In this document: piece after piece, positions 44,450 through 57,000 of the stretch
Layout of the letters: every line of letters starts with the position of its first letter
How positions within the stretch are numbered: the first letter of the stretch is position 1
Assembly: GCA_950097015.1 (NCBI GenBank)
Contig: CATNEN010000010.1
Coordinates: 2,682,501-2,746,500, forward strand
Source of the DNA: Macrostomum hystrix
Taxonomy: Eukaryota > Platyhelminthes > Macrostomidae
Direction: 5' to 3'
DNA length: 64,000 bases
Position numbers and translations under genes: made by a program
The notes under the pieces: model-generated
The model's input: only the letters and a program-made list of their open reading frames with translations
What the model was told of the DNA's origin: nothing
Databases searched by the model: none

Positions 44450-45623
44450 GCTGATTGAACTTTAAGTATATGTGCTGTAGTTTAAGAAAAGAAATATGAA
44501 TATTTTAACAGTTCATAATTTTAATCATCTCAGAGTCAGGGTCCTTTCTCTGAACTTTCCCCTAGTGGTTAGAGATTTTGACTTTAGACAGAAAGTTTAC
44601 TATGGCTGGCACTAATTATAATCTTAGCCCAGAGGTGAAACTTTGCTTAGAAAGACTGTATTTCTTATAGCCCCAGTGTTTGCGCCGGAACATTTTTTTA
44701 TTAATCTAATTTATTGATAATCCTCCATGTCAATTACTTGGCACATTTGCATGAAAAGATAATAGTAGCAAAAAGCAAAGAGAAATATTTGTTTATATTT
44801 ATCAAAGATCAATAAATATACTAAGATACAAATTTTGGTCTAATAATAATTACCAAAAAACAAAACAAAAAGTAATTTATAAAAAAATAAAGTTATATTG
44901 TCACAGACTTGAAAGATTGTTAAAATAATAAGTCAAAATGTAAGATTTGAAATGAAGATTGGAATTAGTTATTAGATATACTAATATTTATGTTGAAAAT
45001 ATTTAGGATAAGTTTGAACTTCTAAAAATGTTGCACTGCACACTGCACCATGATTGTGTAACCTCAGGGTGCTCCATAATTGTACACTGTGACCTGTATG
45101 CCAGGTGTGCCATGGCACACACTAACAACATTAGTGTGTGCCATGATTCTGCGCGAAACACATTATGGACCCTTTATATGCCAGAATTTTCCATGACAAA
45201 GGCCCACATCCTGATGATATTTACAGGATCACTTTACCTAGCTATAAAATGTGTTCTAGCAAGATCTAGAATAAGAATTATATGATTTTCAAGGGATGTA
45301 CTAGCTATAGAAACACTACAAAATATAAGTAATTATGCCACTGCCACAAGTCAAACTGGGTTATCTAGAAACACATTAAAAGCCATTAGAACAGTCTTAA
45401 AATTGACATTACAAAATCACTTACTTTAAAGTAAGTCTGTTATATTAAAAAATGCTAAATTGCTTAGCCATTTAAAAAAACTAATTTATTTTCAGAAAAC
45501 ATAAACAAATTTGAAAAATTACATTTGTATCCTTACATTGTATTTTACCAAACACTTATAATCTAGGTTAGAATGACTATTAGCAATATAAAGCAAAATG
45601 ACTTAGGGCTTAAATTTTAAAGA
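44450..45623. other. AT-rich DNA upstream of presenilin
   Basis: Presumably includes the presenilin promoter. It contains a perfect 15-bp hairpin at 45111-45145. No other gene or element is supportable. Confidence 0.45.
45111..45145. repeat. Perfect 15-bp hairpin with 5-nt loop
   Basis: CATGGCACACACTAA is followed by CAACA and then its exact reverse complement. The left arm also forms the palindrome GTGTGCCATGGCACAC (45105-45120) with the bases before it. No associated open frame. Confidence 0.85.
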
Positions 45624-45625
45624 TA

Positions 45626-46268
45626 GGGTAATGTATCATCAACCGAACAGTGTATCTTCAAAACCGAACAAAAATTTTGACTTCTTCCTTGGTCTTATGC
45701 AAGACAAAAACAAGCTATTGTGTTTCACAGAACAACTAATTTGAAAGTTGAAGAAATTATCTACAAGCTGAGGCATGATGTGCAATGAAGCATTAAGAGG
45801 AAAGAAAGATATTGATGTTTCAGTAGAATTTTTTATTGCAAAAGCATACTTTTTAACAACATTTTTTCAGTATGTACTTTAGACTAAGATTGTATGTGGT
45901 TGCTTGCCAATTAAATGACCATAAATGTAGTTATTTATAGAGCATGAAAAATGCCTTCAAATGACATAATTCATGATAGTTAACTCCTTAAAATAAGATT
46001 AAACCACTCACTCAAATTTTAAAACCAAACATCAAATTCTCTGTTTGGTTTGAAGATATATGAAAATCATTGTTCGGTTTTAGAAAAAAAGCAGGAATAA
46101 CTTTTTTTCTATTTGATAAAATAGCAAAAGCAGATACTTTTTAGAAAGATGTAACTGTTTTCTATAACTTGGCTTTTGATTTATCATCATATCTTAAATA
46201 GAAAATCTGTAGCTTAGGTTTGAAGTTAAAAAAATACACATTCTTGTTTGGTTGATGATACATTACCC
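45626..46268. mobile_element. TA-flanked DNA transposon derivative, 643 bp
   Basis: The left end GGGTAATGTATCATCAACC is matched exactly by its reverse complement at the right end. Each end is bordered by TA (45624-45625 and 46269-46270), the duplication made by Tc1/mariner-type elements. CCGAAC/GTTCGGTTT blocks are also inverted internally. No transposase frame, so it is non-autonomous. Confidence 0.82.
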
Positions 46269-46538
46269 TAATGTTGACTAAAATACTTGAGATTAGCAGT
46301 AACAGTAAGGAACAATGTTATTGTTAATGACAATGACTTTAACAATAACATGATCATCTTTAGTTTAGCTATAGCCATTGCCTGTATGCCTTAGGAATAA
46401 AATGAAGATAAATTAAAGCTAAAAAAGAAATATAAGTACATATTAGAAATTAATAATTAAGTTGATAAAACAGTTTTACCTATTTTTAAATAATATGAGC
46501 ACTGGCTACAGCATTAATTTGTTACAGCAAAATTATAA

Positions 46539-47214
46539 GGAAGTGCTTATTCCCACGGTCCCGTGCTGATAATTTCAATTTTATCTACATGGATCCGTGC
46601 CAATAATTTTCTGCTTATCCACATGGCAGCTTGTATGAATAGGTCTACTTTTAAGTCCCTACCTATTCTTCTCTGAGCATAAGGCTTTTGCTTCAGAGTA
46701 TAGTGTATAGTGTACACTATCAATGCATAGTGTAAAATAATAACAATGATGTATAATATGTGTGACGAGTTTGGTGCTGACTAGAATTCTGCTGGTTGAC
46801 TTGTATGATTTTCTTTGATTGACTTCTTAATTTTTAAGTAAATACAATTCGAATGAAAACACGTAACGATGAAAAAAGATTTAGTAAGTTGTTATTACAA
46901 AAACTAAAAAGGATGACATTAATGTTGGTTAATGAATGTGTAGGTCAAAATGTAGAACACTGTCGTAACACACTGGCAACTTTGTCGATCTATTGGCTCG
47001 AGGGTTCAGCAAAACGTTCAAACCCGAAAGGGCTTCGTTTCAAAGAACAGAACCGCGTGGATAATATTGAAATTAACGGCACGGCATATTTATATAAAGA
47101 GTTTTAGACCTTTTCATACAAGCTGCCGTGTGGATAAGCTGAAAATTATCGGCACGGATCCGTGTGGATAAAATTGAAATTATCGGCACGGGACCGTGGT
47201 GAAAAAGCTCTGCT
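46539..47214. mobile_element. DNA transposon derivative with ~105-bp TIRs and 9-bp TSD
   Basis: The arms 46545-46650 and 47105-47210 are inverted copies with few mismatches, rich in CACGG(T/A)CCCGTGC modules. The same 9-mer AAATTATAA lies immediately outside each end (46530-46538 and 47215-47223). A 9-bp duplication suggests a Mutator-like or related family. An 84-codon frame inside has no recognisable domain. Confidence 0.82.
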
Positions 47215-47223
47215 AAATTATAA

Positions 47224-47850
47224 AGCATTGCTTTACTTTACAATATACAATAATTAATACAATACTTGTATATCAATTGCATAATAGTCTGCCAATTGCA
47301 AAATTTTATGACATGTGTGATTATTTCTTTGTCCTAATGGACACAATAACGATGACAATCGCGCGTGCTAGTGTAGAGCTCACCGAACAAACTACCTACT
47401 AACAAACTCAGCAAATTAACGTTTCTAGAAAATTAACGTTAAAGCTTTCGAAAATTTGGAACAGCTTTCAATATAATTACGTTCATTCTTTTTTGTAATT
47501 TAGTAATTATATAGAATTTTTTATTAATAAAACGGGTGATCAATATTATTAATCGTCGTCAAAAGTAAAGTTTTGTTTTTACTCATTTTCTTCTGCACGA
47601 AAAATTATATTCTTAGAAACACGGTTTTCAGTAAATTCTTAAAATCGAACAAGCATACGTCTATCGCGTGCGTTTTCTTCAAAGATAAAGCCTACTATTT
47701 TTCTGATCCGAAGCTTCTGACGAACTATGGACAGCCAAAGATACCAAGGTACAAAGCCTATGTGATTTTTTGTACACATTGCAGTCACATGTTATGCTAA
47801 TTACTAATGTAATTTATAAGTGTAATAAAAGTTAGCAATTTTCATTTTGG
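47224..47850. other. AT-rich intergenic DNA
   Basis: A 75-codon plus-strand frame (ends CTHCSHMLC) contains a vaguely zinc-binding-like C..C..H but no domain I can name. I do not call it a gene. Nothing else was seen. Confidence 0.4.
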
Positions 47851-47927
47851 CAGTGCTTATCCCCACTGTACCGATGCAATAATTGAGAGCTTATCTGATC
47901 GGTACCGTGGGAATAATGGCTGGTTTT
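47851..47927. mobile_element. Short relict of the 46,539 element family
   Basis: AGTGCTTATCCCCACTGTAC on the left and GTACCGTGGGAATAATGGCT on the right are inverted and share the terminal sequence of the element at 46539-47214. Only about 30 bp separate them, so it is a strongly deleted or solo terminal copy. Confidence 0.55.
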
Positions 47928-49397
47928 TCCACACGGAACACTGGAGAGATATTCGTCCGTTTGTATGTTCTAGAAAAACACTATTTCCATGTACTTTTGG
48001 GGTACAGTGTTAACCTGTCAAGACTCATTGCTATCAAAATTTTAGACTGTGGGATAAAATGCTTCAGAAAACTTCAGAAAAGAGTGTTAGTTATAAATCA
48101 TACTAATAAAATTAAAACAAATAAATTATGACTATTGAACTGTTTTTGATAAACTGGCAACATTCTTTTGGGTAAGCATTTTTTTCTGTGAATAGTGCAC
48201 TGATAGTAAGTTCACTAGTTTGCTTCAATATAGCTGTTATATACTTAGAATATAGACTTATAGTTTTGATCGTAGCAATTACCACAAAGCATGTTCTTCA
48301 ACAGAAAATATTAGCTAGTCCATTAGATAATAAAAGTAGTATAGCTAGTCTAGTATTAGTTTCTTAAAGATTTTCTAGATTTGTAGCTAGTTTTAGCTGC
48401 CCATTTTTCTTTGAATGGGGTTGTTATATAACTTGAAAGCACAATACACAATTTTTTAACCTAAATGTAATCATTAAAACTCTAGCTATTATAGTAATCG
48501 TATAACTTAAGTATGCTTAGGATAGCTAAGTAGCTAGTTTTATTTATGTTACATAGCTATATTATTAGATTAAAAATTTTGGAAAATGTATTGTATTTCT
48601 GAAACTCACAAATAGTATTATTAAAATATTGTACACATAATATATATATAAAAATTGTTTTTATTGACCAACTCTGTGCTAAAGTAGCTAGATTATTATA
48701 AAGTAGCTAGCTATATGGCTAACTCTTGTATTAGACACCCAAATTGTGGTAGCTACAATGCAATAATAATATACAACTAATGGTTTAGTAGTTGGCATTT
48801 GAAATAATCATTTGAGCTGCAAAGTATTGCTGCAGTATGGCTTTGACAGAACAAGCCTAGTTACTTGCTACAATTAGTTTTTATCTGATTTATTTAAACT
48901 ACCTTAAATCTTAGCAATTTAAGATTGCCCATCTGGTGATACATCAGAATATTGGATATGTGTTGCTTACACTGCTGAAGTCTGCTCTCATTATTCACAA
49001 ACATATCTTTATTTGTTTGCTACAGATTTGGTGATAGTATGAATAAATTGTGAGCTTATTTGAAGAGTAAATAGGACAGTGGAAGAATGAAGACAGGTTG
49101 GGACATGGTGAGGATGTTCATATTTGTTTGCTTTCAGACCTAGGCAGTAGCATCTAATGAAGCCTGTAGTCGAGGAGGACTTGGAAACAATAGCCAATGT
49201 TTTGCTGTTCATTATTTAGTTGGTATTTGATCACATTTTTGTCCATGAGAAGCCTCTCTAGCAGCATCTCAAAAAATCGAACATAAGTGTCCCACAATGT
49301 ACGAAATAGGTAACTGCGGCCTGCAACCTAGTCATTTAACCATCAACTGTCTCATTGTCTGAGCAGCGTCCACTAGAGGGGCCCAGCAGGTCTTTCT
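47928..49397. other. AT-rich intergenic DNA
   Basis: Rich in TAGCTAG strings. No exon with clean splice sites was recognised, though the missing first exon of the TPD52 gene could lie here. Confidence 0.4.
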
Positions 49398-50818
49398 GTT
49401 GAAGCCATCGGGCGGCTCACACATTTGCTTGAGTTGCTAGTCTCCTGAATTAGTTTCAAATTAGCTCAGTTGAAGCCATCGGGCGGCTCACACATTTGCT
49501 TGAGTTGCTAGTCTCCTGAATTAGTTTCAAATTAGCTCAGTTGAAGCCATCGGGCGGCTCACACATTTGCTTGAGTTGCTAGTCTCCTGAATTAGTTTCA
49601 AATTAGCTCAGTTGAAGCCATCGAGCGGCTCACACATTTGCTTGAGTTGCTAGTCTCCTGAATTAGTTTCAAATTAGCTCAGTTGAAGCCATCGGGCGGC
49701 TCACACATTTGCTTGAGTTGCTAGTCTCCTGAATTAGTTTCAAATTAGCTCAGTTGAAGCCATCGGGCGGCTCACACATTTGCTTGAGTTGCTAGTCTCC
49801 TGAATTAGTTTCAAATTAGCTCAGTTGAAGCCATCGGGCGGCTCACACATTTGCTTGAGTTGCTAGTCTCCTGAATTAGTTTCAAATTAGCTCAGTTGAA
49901 GCCATCGGGCGGCTCACACATTTGCTTGAGTTGCTAGTCTCCTGAATTAGTTTCAAATTAGCTCAGTTGAAGCCATCGGGCGGCTCACACATTTGCTTGA
50001 GTTGCTAGTCTCCTGAATTAGTTTCAAATTAGCTCAGTTGAAGCCATCGGGCGGCTCACACATTTGCTTGAGTTGCTAGTCTCCTGAATTAGTTTCAAAT
50101 TAGCTCAGTTGAAGCCATCGGGCGGCTCACACATTTGCTTGAGTTGCTAGTCTCCTGAATTAGTTTCAAATTAGCTCAGTTAAAGCCATCGGGCGGCTCA
50201 CACATTTGCTTGAGTTGCTAGTCTCCTGAATTAGTTTCAAATTAGCTCAGTTGAAGCCATCGGGCGGCTCACACATTTGCTTGAGTTGCTAGTCTCCTGA
50301 ATTAGTTTCAAATTAGCTCAGTTGAAGCCATCGGGCGGCTCACACATTTGCTTGAGTTGCTAGTCTCCTGAATTAGTTTCAAATTAGCTCAGTTGAAGCC
50401 ATCGGGCGGCTCACACATTTGCTTGAGTTGCTAGTCTCCTGAATTAGTTTCAAATTAGCTCAGTTGAAGCCATCGGGCGGCTCACACATTTGCTTGAGTT
50501 GCTAGTCTCCTGAATTAGTTTCAAATTAGCTCAGTTGAAGCCATCGGGCGGCTCACACATTTGCTTGAGTTGCTAGTCTCCTGAATTAGTTTCAAATTAG
50601 CTCAGTTGAAGCCATCGGGCGGCTCACACATTTGCTTGAGTTGCTAGTCTCCTGAATTAGTTTCAAATTAGCTCAGTTGAAGCCATCGGGCGGCTCACAC
50701 ATTTGCTTGAGTTGCTAGTCTCCTGAATTAGTTTCAAATTAGCTCAGTTGAAGCCATCGAGCGGCTCACACATTTGCTTGAGTTGCTAGTCTCCTGAATT
50801 AGTTTCAAATTAGCTCAG
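49398..50818 (+). repeat. 71-bp minisatellite, exactly 20 copies
   Basis: Twenty head-to-tail 71-bp units (GTTGAAGCCATCGGGCGGCT ... AATTAGCTCA) that are almost all identical; only three scattered substitutions were noticed (two GGGCGG to GAGCGG, one TTGAAG to TTAAAG). It ends 45 bp before a TPD52 exon. There are no unique spacers, so it is not a CRISPR array. Confidence 0.97.
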
Positions 50819-50863
50819 ATTAGAAAGCAATCGCGTTTATTTGCCATAATCTGCCACTTGCAG

Positions 50864-51015
50864 ATCCCAACTACTATGCCGACCATCCCCATGGTGACCA
50901 CGGAGACAACGGCGTCGGTGGCGCCGCTACCCAGGAGGATGCCGACCGGCTGCAGGCCATGTCGCCAGAGGAGCGCGAGCATCAGCGCCGCGAGTGGGCC
51001 CAGGAGCTCGAGAAG
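50864..51015 (+). CDS. TPD52: TPD52 exon A
   Basis: Starts after GCCACTTGCAG, ends AAG|GTGAGG in phase 0. Its first two bases complete a codon from an unseen upstream exon. Encodes PNYYADHPHGDHGDNG and the start of the coiled coil. Confidence 0.82.
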
Positions 51016-54000
51016 GTGAGGCTATTGTGCTGCTCGCTTTTGCTTACCTGAGTGAGGCGAATTTGTACTTTTATCCATGCATGATCCACCATCGTCATAT
51101 CATTATCCTGCCGGATTAGACAGGGCTTCGCTTGAAATCCAATATGCGATGCAGCTGCTAGATGTTTAGCAGCGTGTCACATTTCATTACTCTATTTTTG
51201 TTCCTCCTAATCTCTTCTTAATAGTTAATACTATAATGGGAGATGTTGGAATAGGGTAAATCTTTTATTCACAGGACTTGAAAATTCAAACGCTTTGACC
51301 TCAAGCCCTAATGTGCTGCCTGGATAACACATTAACAGCCTGATGTGTCACATCTGCATGGTCCTAATGTGCTGCCTGGAAAACACATTAACAGCCTGAT
51401 GTGTCACATCTGCATGGGCCTAATGTGCTGCCTGGATAACACATTAACAGCCTGATGTGTCACATCTGCATGGGCCTAATGTGCTGCCTGGATAACACAT
51501 TAACAGCCTGATGTGTCACATCTGCATGGGCCTAATGTGCTGCCTGGATAACACATTAACAGCCTGATGTGTCACATCTGCATGGTCCTAATGTGCTGCC
51601 TGGATAACACATTAACAGCCTGATGTGTCACATCTGCATGGTCCTAATGTGCTGCCTGGATAACACATTAACAGCCTGATGTGTCACATCTGCATGGTCC
51701 TAATGTGCTGCCTGGATAACACATTAACAGCCTGATGTGTCACATCTGCATGGTCCTAATGTGCTGCCTGGATAACACATTAACAGCCTGATGTGTCACA
51801 TCTGCATGGGCCTAATGTGCTGCCTGGATAACACATTAACAGCCTGATGTGTTACATCTGCATGGTCCTAATGTGCTGCCTGGATAACACATTAACAGCC
51901 TGATGTGTCACATCTGCATGGTCCTAATGTGCTGCCTGGATAACACATTAACAGCCTGATGTGTCACATCTGCATGGGCCTAATGTGATGCCTGGATAAC
52001 ACATTAACAGCCTGATGTGTCACATCTGCATGGTCCTAATGTGCTGCCTGGATAACACATTAACAGCCTGATGTGTCACATCTGCATGGTCCTAATGTGC
52101 TGCCTGGATAACACATTAACAGCCTGATGTGTCACATCTGCATGGTCCTAATGTGCTGCCTGGATAACACATTAACAGCCTGATGTGTCACATCTGCATG
52201 GTCCTAATGTGCTGCCTGGATAACACATTAACAGCCTGATGTGTCACATCTGCATGGGCCTAATGTGCTGCCTGGATAACACATTAACAGCCTGATGTGT
52301 TACATCTGCATGGTCCTAATGTGCTGCCTGGATAACACATTAACAGCCTGATGTGTCACATCTGCATGGTCCTAATGTGCTGCCTGGATAACACATTAAC
52401 AGCCTGATGTGTCACATCTGCATGGGCCTAATGTGATGCCTGGATAACACATTAACAGCCTGATGTGTCACATCTGCATGGTCCTAATGTGCTGCCTGGA
52501 TAACACATTAACAGCCTGATGTGTCACATCTGCATGGTCCTAATGTGCTGCCTGGATAACACATTAACAGCCTGATGTGTTACATCTGCATGGTCCTAAT
52601 GTGCTGCCTGGATAACACATTAACAGCCTGATGTGTCACATCTGCATGGTCCTAATGTGCTGCCTGGATAACACATTAACAGCCTGATGTGTCACATCTG
52701 CATGGTCCTAATGTGCTGCCTGGATAACACATTAACAGCCTGATGTGTCACATCTGCATGGTCCTAATGTGCTGCCTGGATAACACATTAACAGCCTGAT
52801 GTGTTACATCTGCATGGTCCTAATGTGCTGCCTGGATAACACATTAACAGCCTGATGTGTCACATCTGCATGGGCCTAATGTGCTGCCTGGATAACACAT
52901 TAACAGCCTGATGTGTTACATCTGCATGGTCCTAATGTGCTGCCTGGATAACACATTAACAGCCTGATGTGTCACATCTGCATGGGCCTAATGTGCTGCC
53001 TGGATAACACATTAACAGCCTGATGTGTCACATCTGCATGGTCCTAATGTGCTGCCTGGATAACACATTAACAGCCTGATGTGTTACATCTGCATGGTCC
53101 TAATGTGCTGCCTGGATAACACATTAACAGCCTGATGTGTCACATCTGCATGGGCCTAATGTGCTGCCTGGATAACACATTAACAGCCTGATGTGTCACA
53201 TCTGCATGGGCCTAATGTGCTGCCTGGATGACACATTAACAGCCTGATGTGTCACATCTGCATGGTCCTAATGTGCTGCCTGGATAACACATTAACAGCC
53301 TGATGTGTCACATCTGCATGGTCCTAATGTGCTGCCTGGATAACACATTAACAGCCTGATGTGTTACATCTGCATGGTCCTAATGTGCTGCCTGGATAAC
53401 ACATTAACAGCCTGATGTGTTACATCTGCATGGTCCTAATGTGCTGCCTGGATAACACATTAACAGCCTGATGTGTCACATCTGCATGGGCCTAATGTGC
53501 TGCCTGGATAACACATTAACAGCCTGATGTGTCACATCTGCATGGGCCTAATGTGCTGCCTGGATAACACATTAACAGCCTGATGTGTCACATCTGCATG
53601 GTCCTAATGTGCTGCCTGGATAACACATTAACAGCCTGATGTGTAACATCTGCATGGTCCTAATGTGCTGCCTGGATAACACATTAACAGCCTGATGTGT
53701 CACATCTGCATGGTCCTAATGTGCTGCCTGGATAACACATTAACAGCCTGATGTGTCACATCTGCATGGTCCTAATGTGCTGCCTGGATAACACATTAAC
53801 AGCCTGATGTGTCACATCTGCATGGTCCTAATGTGCTGCCTGGATAACACATTAACAGCCTGATGTGTCACATCTGCATGGGCCTAATGTGCTGCCTGGA
53901 TAACACATTAACAGCCTGATGTGTCACATCTGCATGGGCCTAATGTGCTGCCTGGATAACACATTAACAGCCTGATGTGTCACATCTGCATGGTCCTAAT

Positions 54001-57000
54001 GTGCTGCCTGGATAACACATTAACAGCCTGATGTGTAACATCTGCATGGTCCTAATGTGCTGCCTGGATAACACATTAACAGCCTGATGTGTCACATCTG
54101 CATGGTCCTAATGTGCTGCCTGGATAACACATTAACAGCCTGATGTGTCACATCTGCATGGTCCTAATGTGCTGCCTGGATAACACATTAACAGCCTGAT
54201 GTGTCACATCTGCATGGTCCTAATGTGCTGCCTGGATAACACATTAACAGCCTGATGTGTCACATCTGCATGGTCCTAATGTGCTGCCTGGATAACACAT
54301 TAACAGCCTGATGTGTCACATCTGCATGGGCCTAATGTGCTGCCTGGATAACACATTAACAGCCTGATGTGTCACATCTGCATGGTCCTAATGTGCTGCC
54401 TGGATAACACATTAACAGCCTGATGTGTCACATCTGCATGGTCCTAATGTGCTGCCTGGATAACACATTAACAGCCTGATGTGTTACATCTGCATGGTCC
54501 TAATGTGCTGCCTGGTCAAAGCAAGTCTGGTTTTGTTAATTTAAAAGTTTGACAAATTTTAAGGTAGTGTCTTAGAAAAAACATTCCCTTTAGACGCTGT
54601 TCGCGTTTTCATATGAAATTCATTTTTCATATCCCCATGTGTTTAAGTAGGATTCTTCTCCCGTTCTCCCACCTTTCTCTCAATCTTGAGTTACCATTCG
54701 GTGACCGCTCGGTCAGCCAACGGATCGGGGCCAAAGATTAAGAGGCCTTCATTGGACCGGAAAATCAATCCGGCTAAAGCCTTGGTTTCGTTGGGTTAGG
54801 GAATTTGAAGAAGCAGATTTCAGTGCGTCGCTTGCTCTGGTTAATTTACTATTGTTTTGTTACGCTTTTTGTTTTTGCTCCTCTGTCAACTGCGTGGGTT
54901 TTAAAGTACATCCAAACATTATTTTTCCCTCTGGACTATTTCAACCTACCTCCCCGATTTTCTCAGCCGAACCAGAATGCACAACATTTTCTAGGATTTA
55001 ATCAGCGTTTTTAATCCTTAGTTTAACGCGGCTGATTTAGAATTTCGACAGATTAGTATAAGAGTAGATTTAAACAAAATTTTATTTAGAAAACCCTGAA
55101 AGCGTGACTTCTTTCTGCGCTTACAGGAAAGCTTTTGTCAAGCTGCGGTGAAGGTTACAAAGTAACAAACAAATTTTGGACATGCTTAGAATTTCATTCA
55201 AAATATTGCTGACTAATAATGGCTTATGTCAGGAATGATGGCAACTAGCAAACCCTGAAGGAAGGTTGCAATCCTTGATGTCTGTTGTCGGGATGGTTGC
55301 AATCCTTGATGTCTGATGTCGGGATGGTTGCAATCCTTGATGTCTGATGTCGGGATGGTTGCAATCCTTGATGTCTGATGCCGGGAAGGTTGCAATCCTT
55401 GTTGTCTGATGCCGGGAAGGTTGCAATCCTTGATTTCTGATGGCAGGAAGGTTGCAAACCTTGATGTCTGATGTCGGGAAGGTTGCAATCCTTGATGTCT
55501 GATCGGGAAGGTTGCAGTCTTCGATGTCCCTAGGTCTGGAAGCTGAACTCTTTGATCCATGAGCTCAGTACGACTGCAATACGCTAAGCTCAACTGCTAG
55601 CTCCATTATTCCCTGAAAGGAAAGAGCATGGAAGAAATGAAAATTTTATTTCCTCAAAAATAAAAAAACTGTCTCCCGTTTTGTTTCTCCTCAGACGGAA
55701 GAGGAGATCCAGACGCTTCGCCAGGTGCTGTCTTCAAAGATTCGCCACGCCAACGACCTCAAGCGCAAGCTGGGAATCACCGTGTTCGGCGAGCTTCGCA
55801 GCTCCCTGCAGCACTGGAAGGAGTCGGACACGTGAGCGCCGGGCCTGAGGGAAGATGGCTGAATCGGGGGCGGATCCTGAGGGAAGATGGCTGATTGGGG
55901 GCGGATCCTGAGGGAAGATGGCTGATTGGGGGCGGATCCTGAGGGAAGATGGCTGATTGGGGGCGGATCCTGAGGGAAGATGGCTGATTGGGGGCGGATC
56001 CTGAGGGAAGATGGCTGATTGGGGGCGGATCCTGAGGGAAGATGGCTGATTGTGGGCGGATCCTGAGGGAAGATGGCTGATTGGGGGCGGATCCTGAGGG
56101 AAGATGGCTGATTGGGGGCGGATCCTGAGGGAAGATGGCTGATTGGGGGCGGATCCTTAGAGTGTGTATTTTCGAGCGGGATAAAGTCCAATAACATTGT
56201 GAAGTCTGAGTCCTATGTGATCACTATCGGCTGCAGTGCGACAGCACTGATTAGTTAACAGAGCTTGTTAGCCGTGCAATATATAGTGTATTCTCGTGTT
56301 AGTTATTTCTATGAATCACTGTCAAATAATGTTGCCAAGTACTAGACCCAATCTCTGCGTCATCATTTCTGAGACTAGTGAGTATAAACAGGATTTCTCA
56401 GCTCAATTGCTAAATGTGTTAGAGTCCGCAACTGCAAAACTATGATACCAATTTTCTGCTCCGAACTGAGCTCACATTTATGCTCAAATGGCCTGCTTTG
56501 AGCTTGGGACAGAATTCTTCCCATCTGACCCAATTTTCCCAGGACCATCGTTTCCCCAACTTTTCCTCTCTGAGTTTCCCTAGTCAATTTGCCATTATTT
56601 GTGCTTTTCGGTTCAGCTAACTGTCGTTTGTCGTGTGCTTTTTCGTCTACTCAAAGTAGGCAGCTGTGTACGCGACCTCAATTGCGTGTAAATAACATAA
56701 AATATTTTTTTGATTTCACTATCTATATTCGGGAATGACCATTCGGGAATGACCATTCGGGAATCACCATTCGGGAATGACCATTCGGGAATGACCATTC
56801 GGGAATGACCATTCGGGAATGACCATTCGGGAATGACCATTCGGGAATGACCATTCGGGAATGACCATTCGGGAATGACCATTCGGGAATGACCATTCGG
56901 GAATGACCATTCTGGAATTACCATATTAAATGTACCTTCTGATTTCACTGCTCACCAACCGCAGCTACCAGCGCACCGCCAACGCGGCCAAAGGTGCCAA

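Noticed and set aside
46853-47107. 84-codon frame inside a small transposon
   Set aside because: It has no domain and overlaps the inverted arm of a non-autonomous element.
49398-50818. CRISPR-like array
   Set aside because: The units are contiguous with no unique spacers, and the surroundings are eukaryotic.
54805-55014. 69-codon hydrophobic frame in a TPD52 intron
   Set aside because: Short, AT-rich, without splice or promoter support, and no family recognised.
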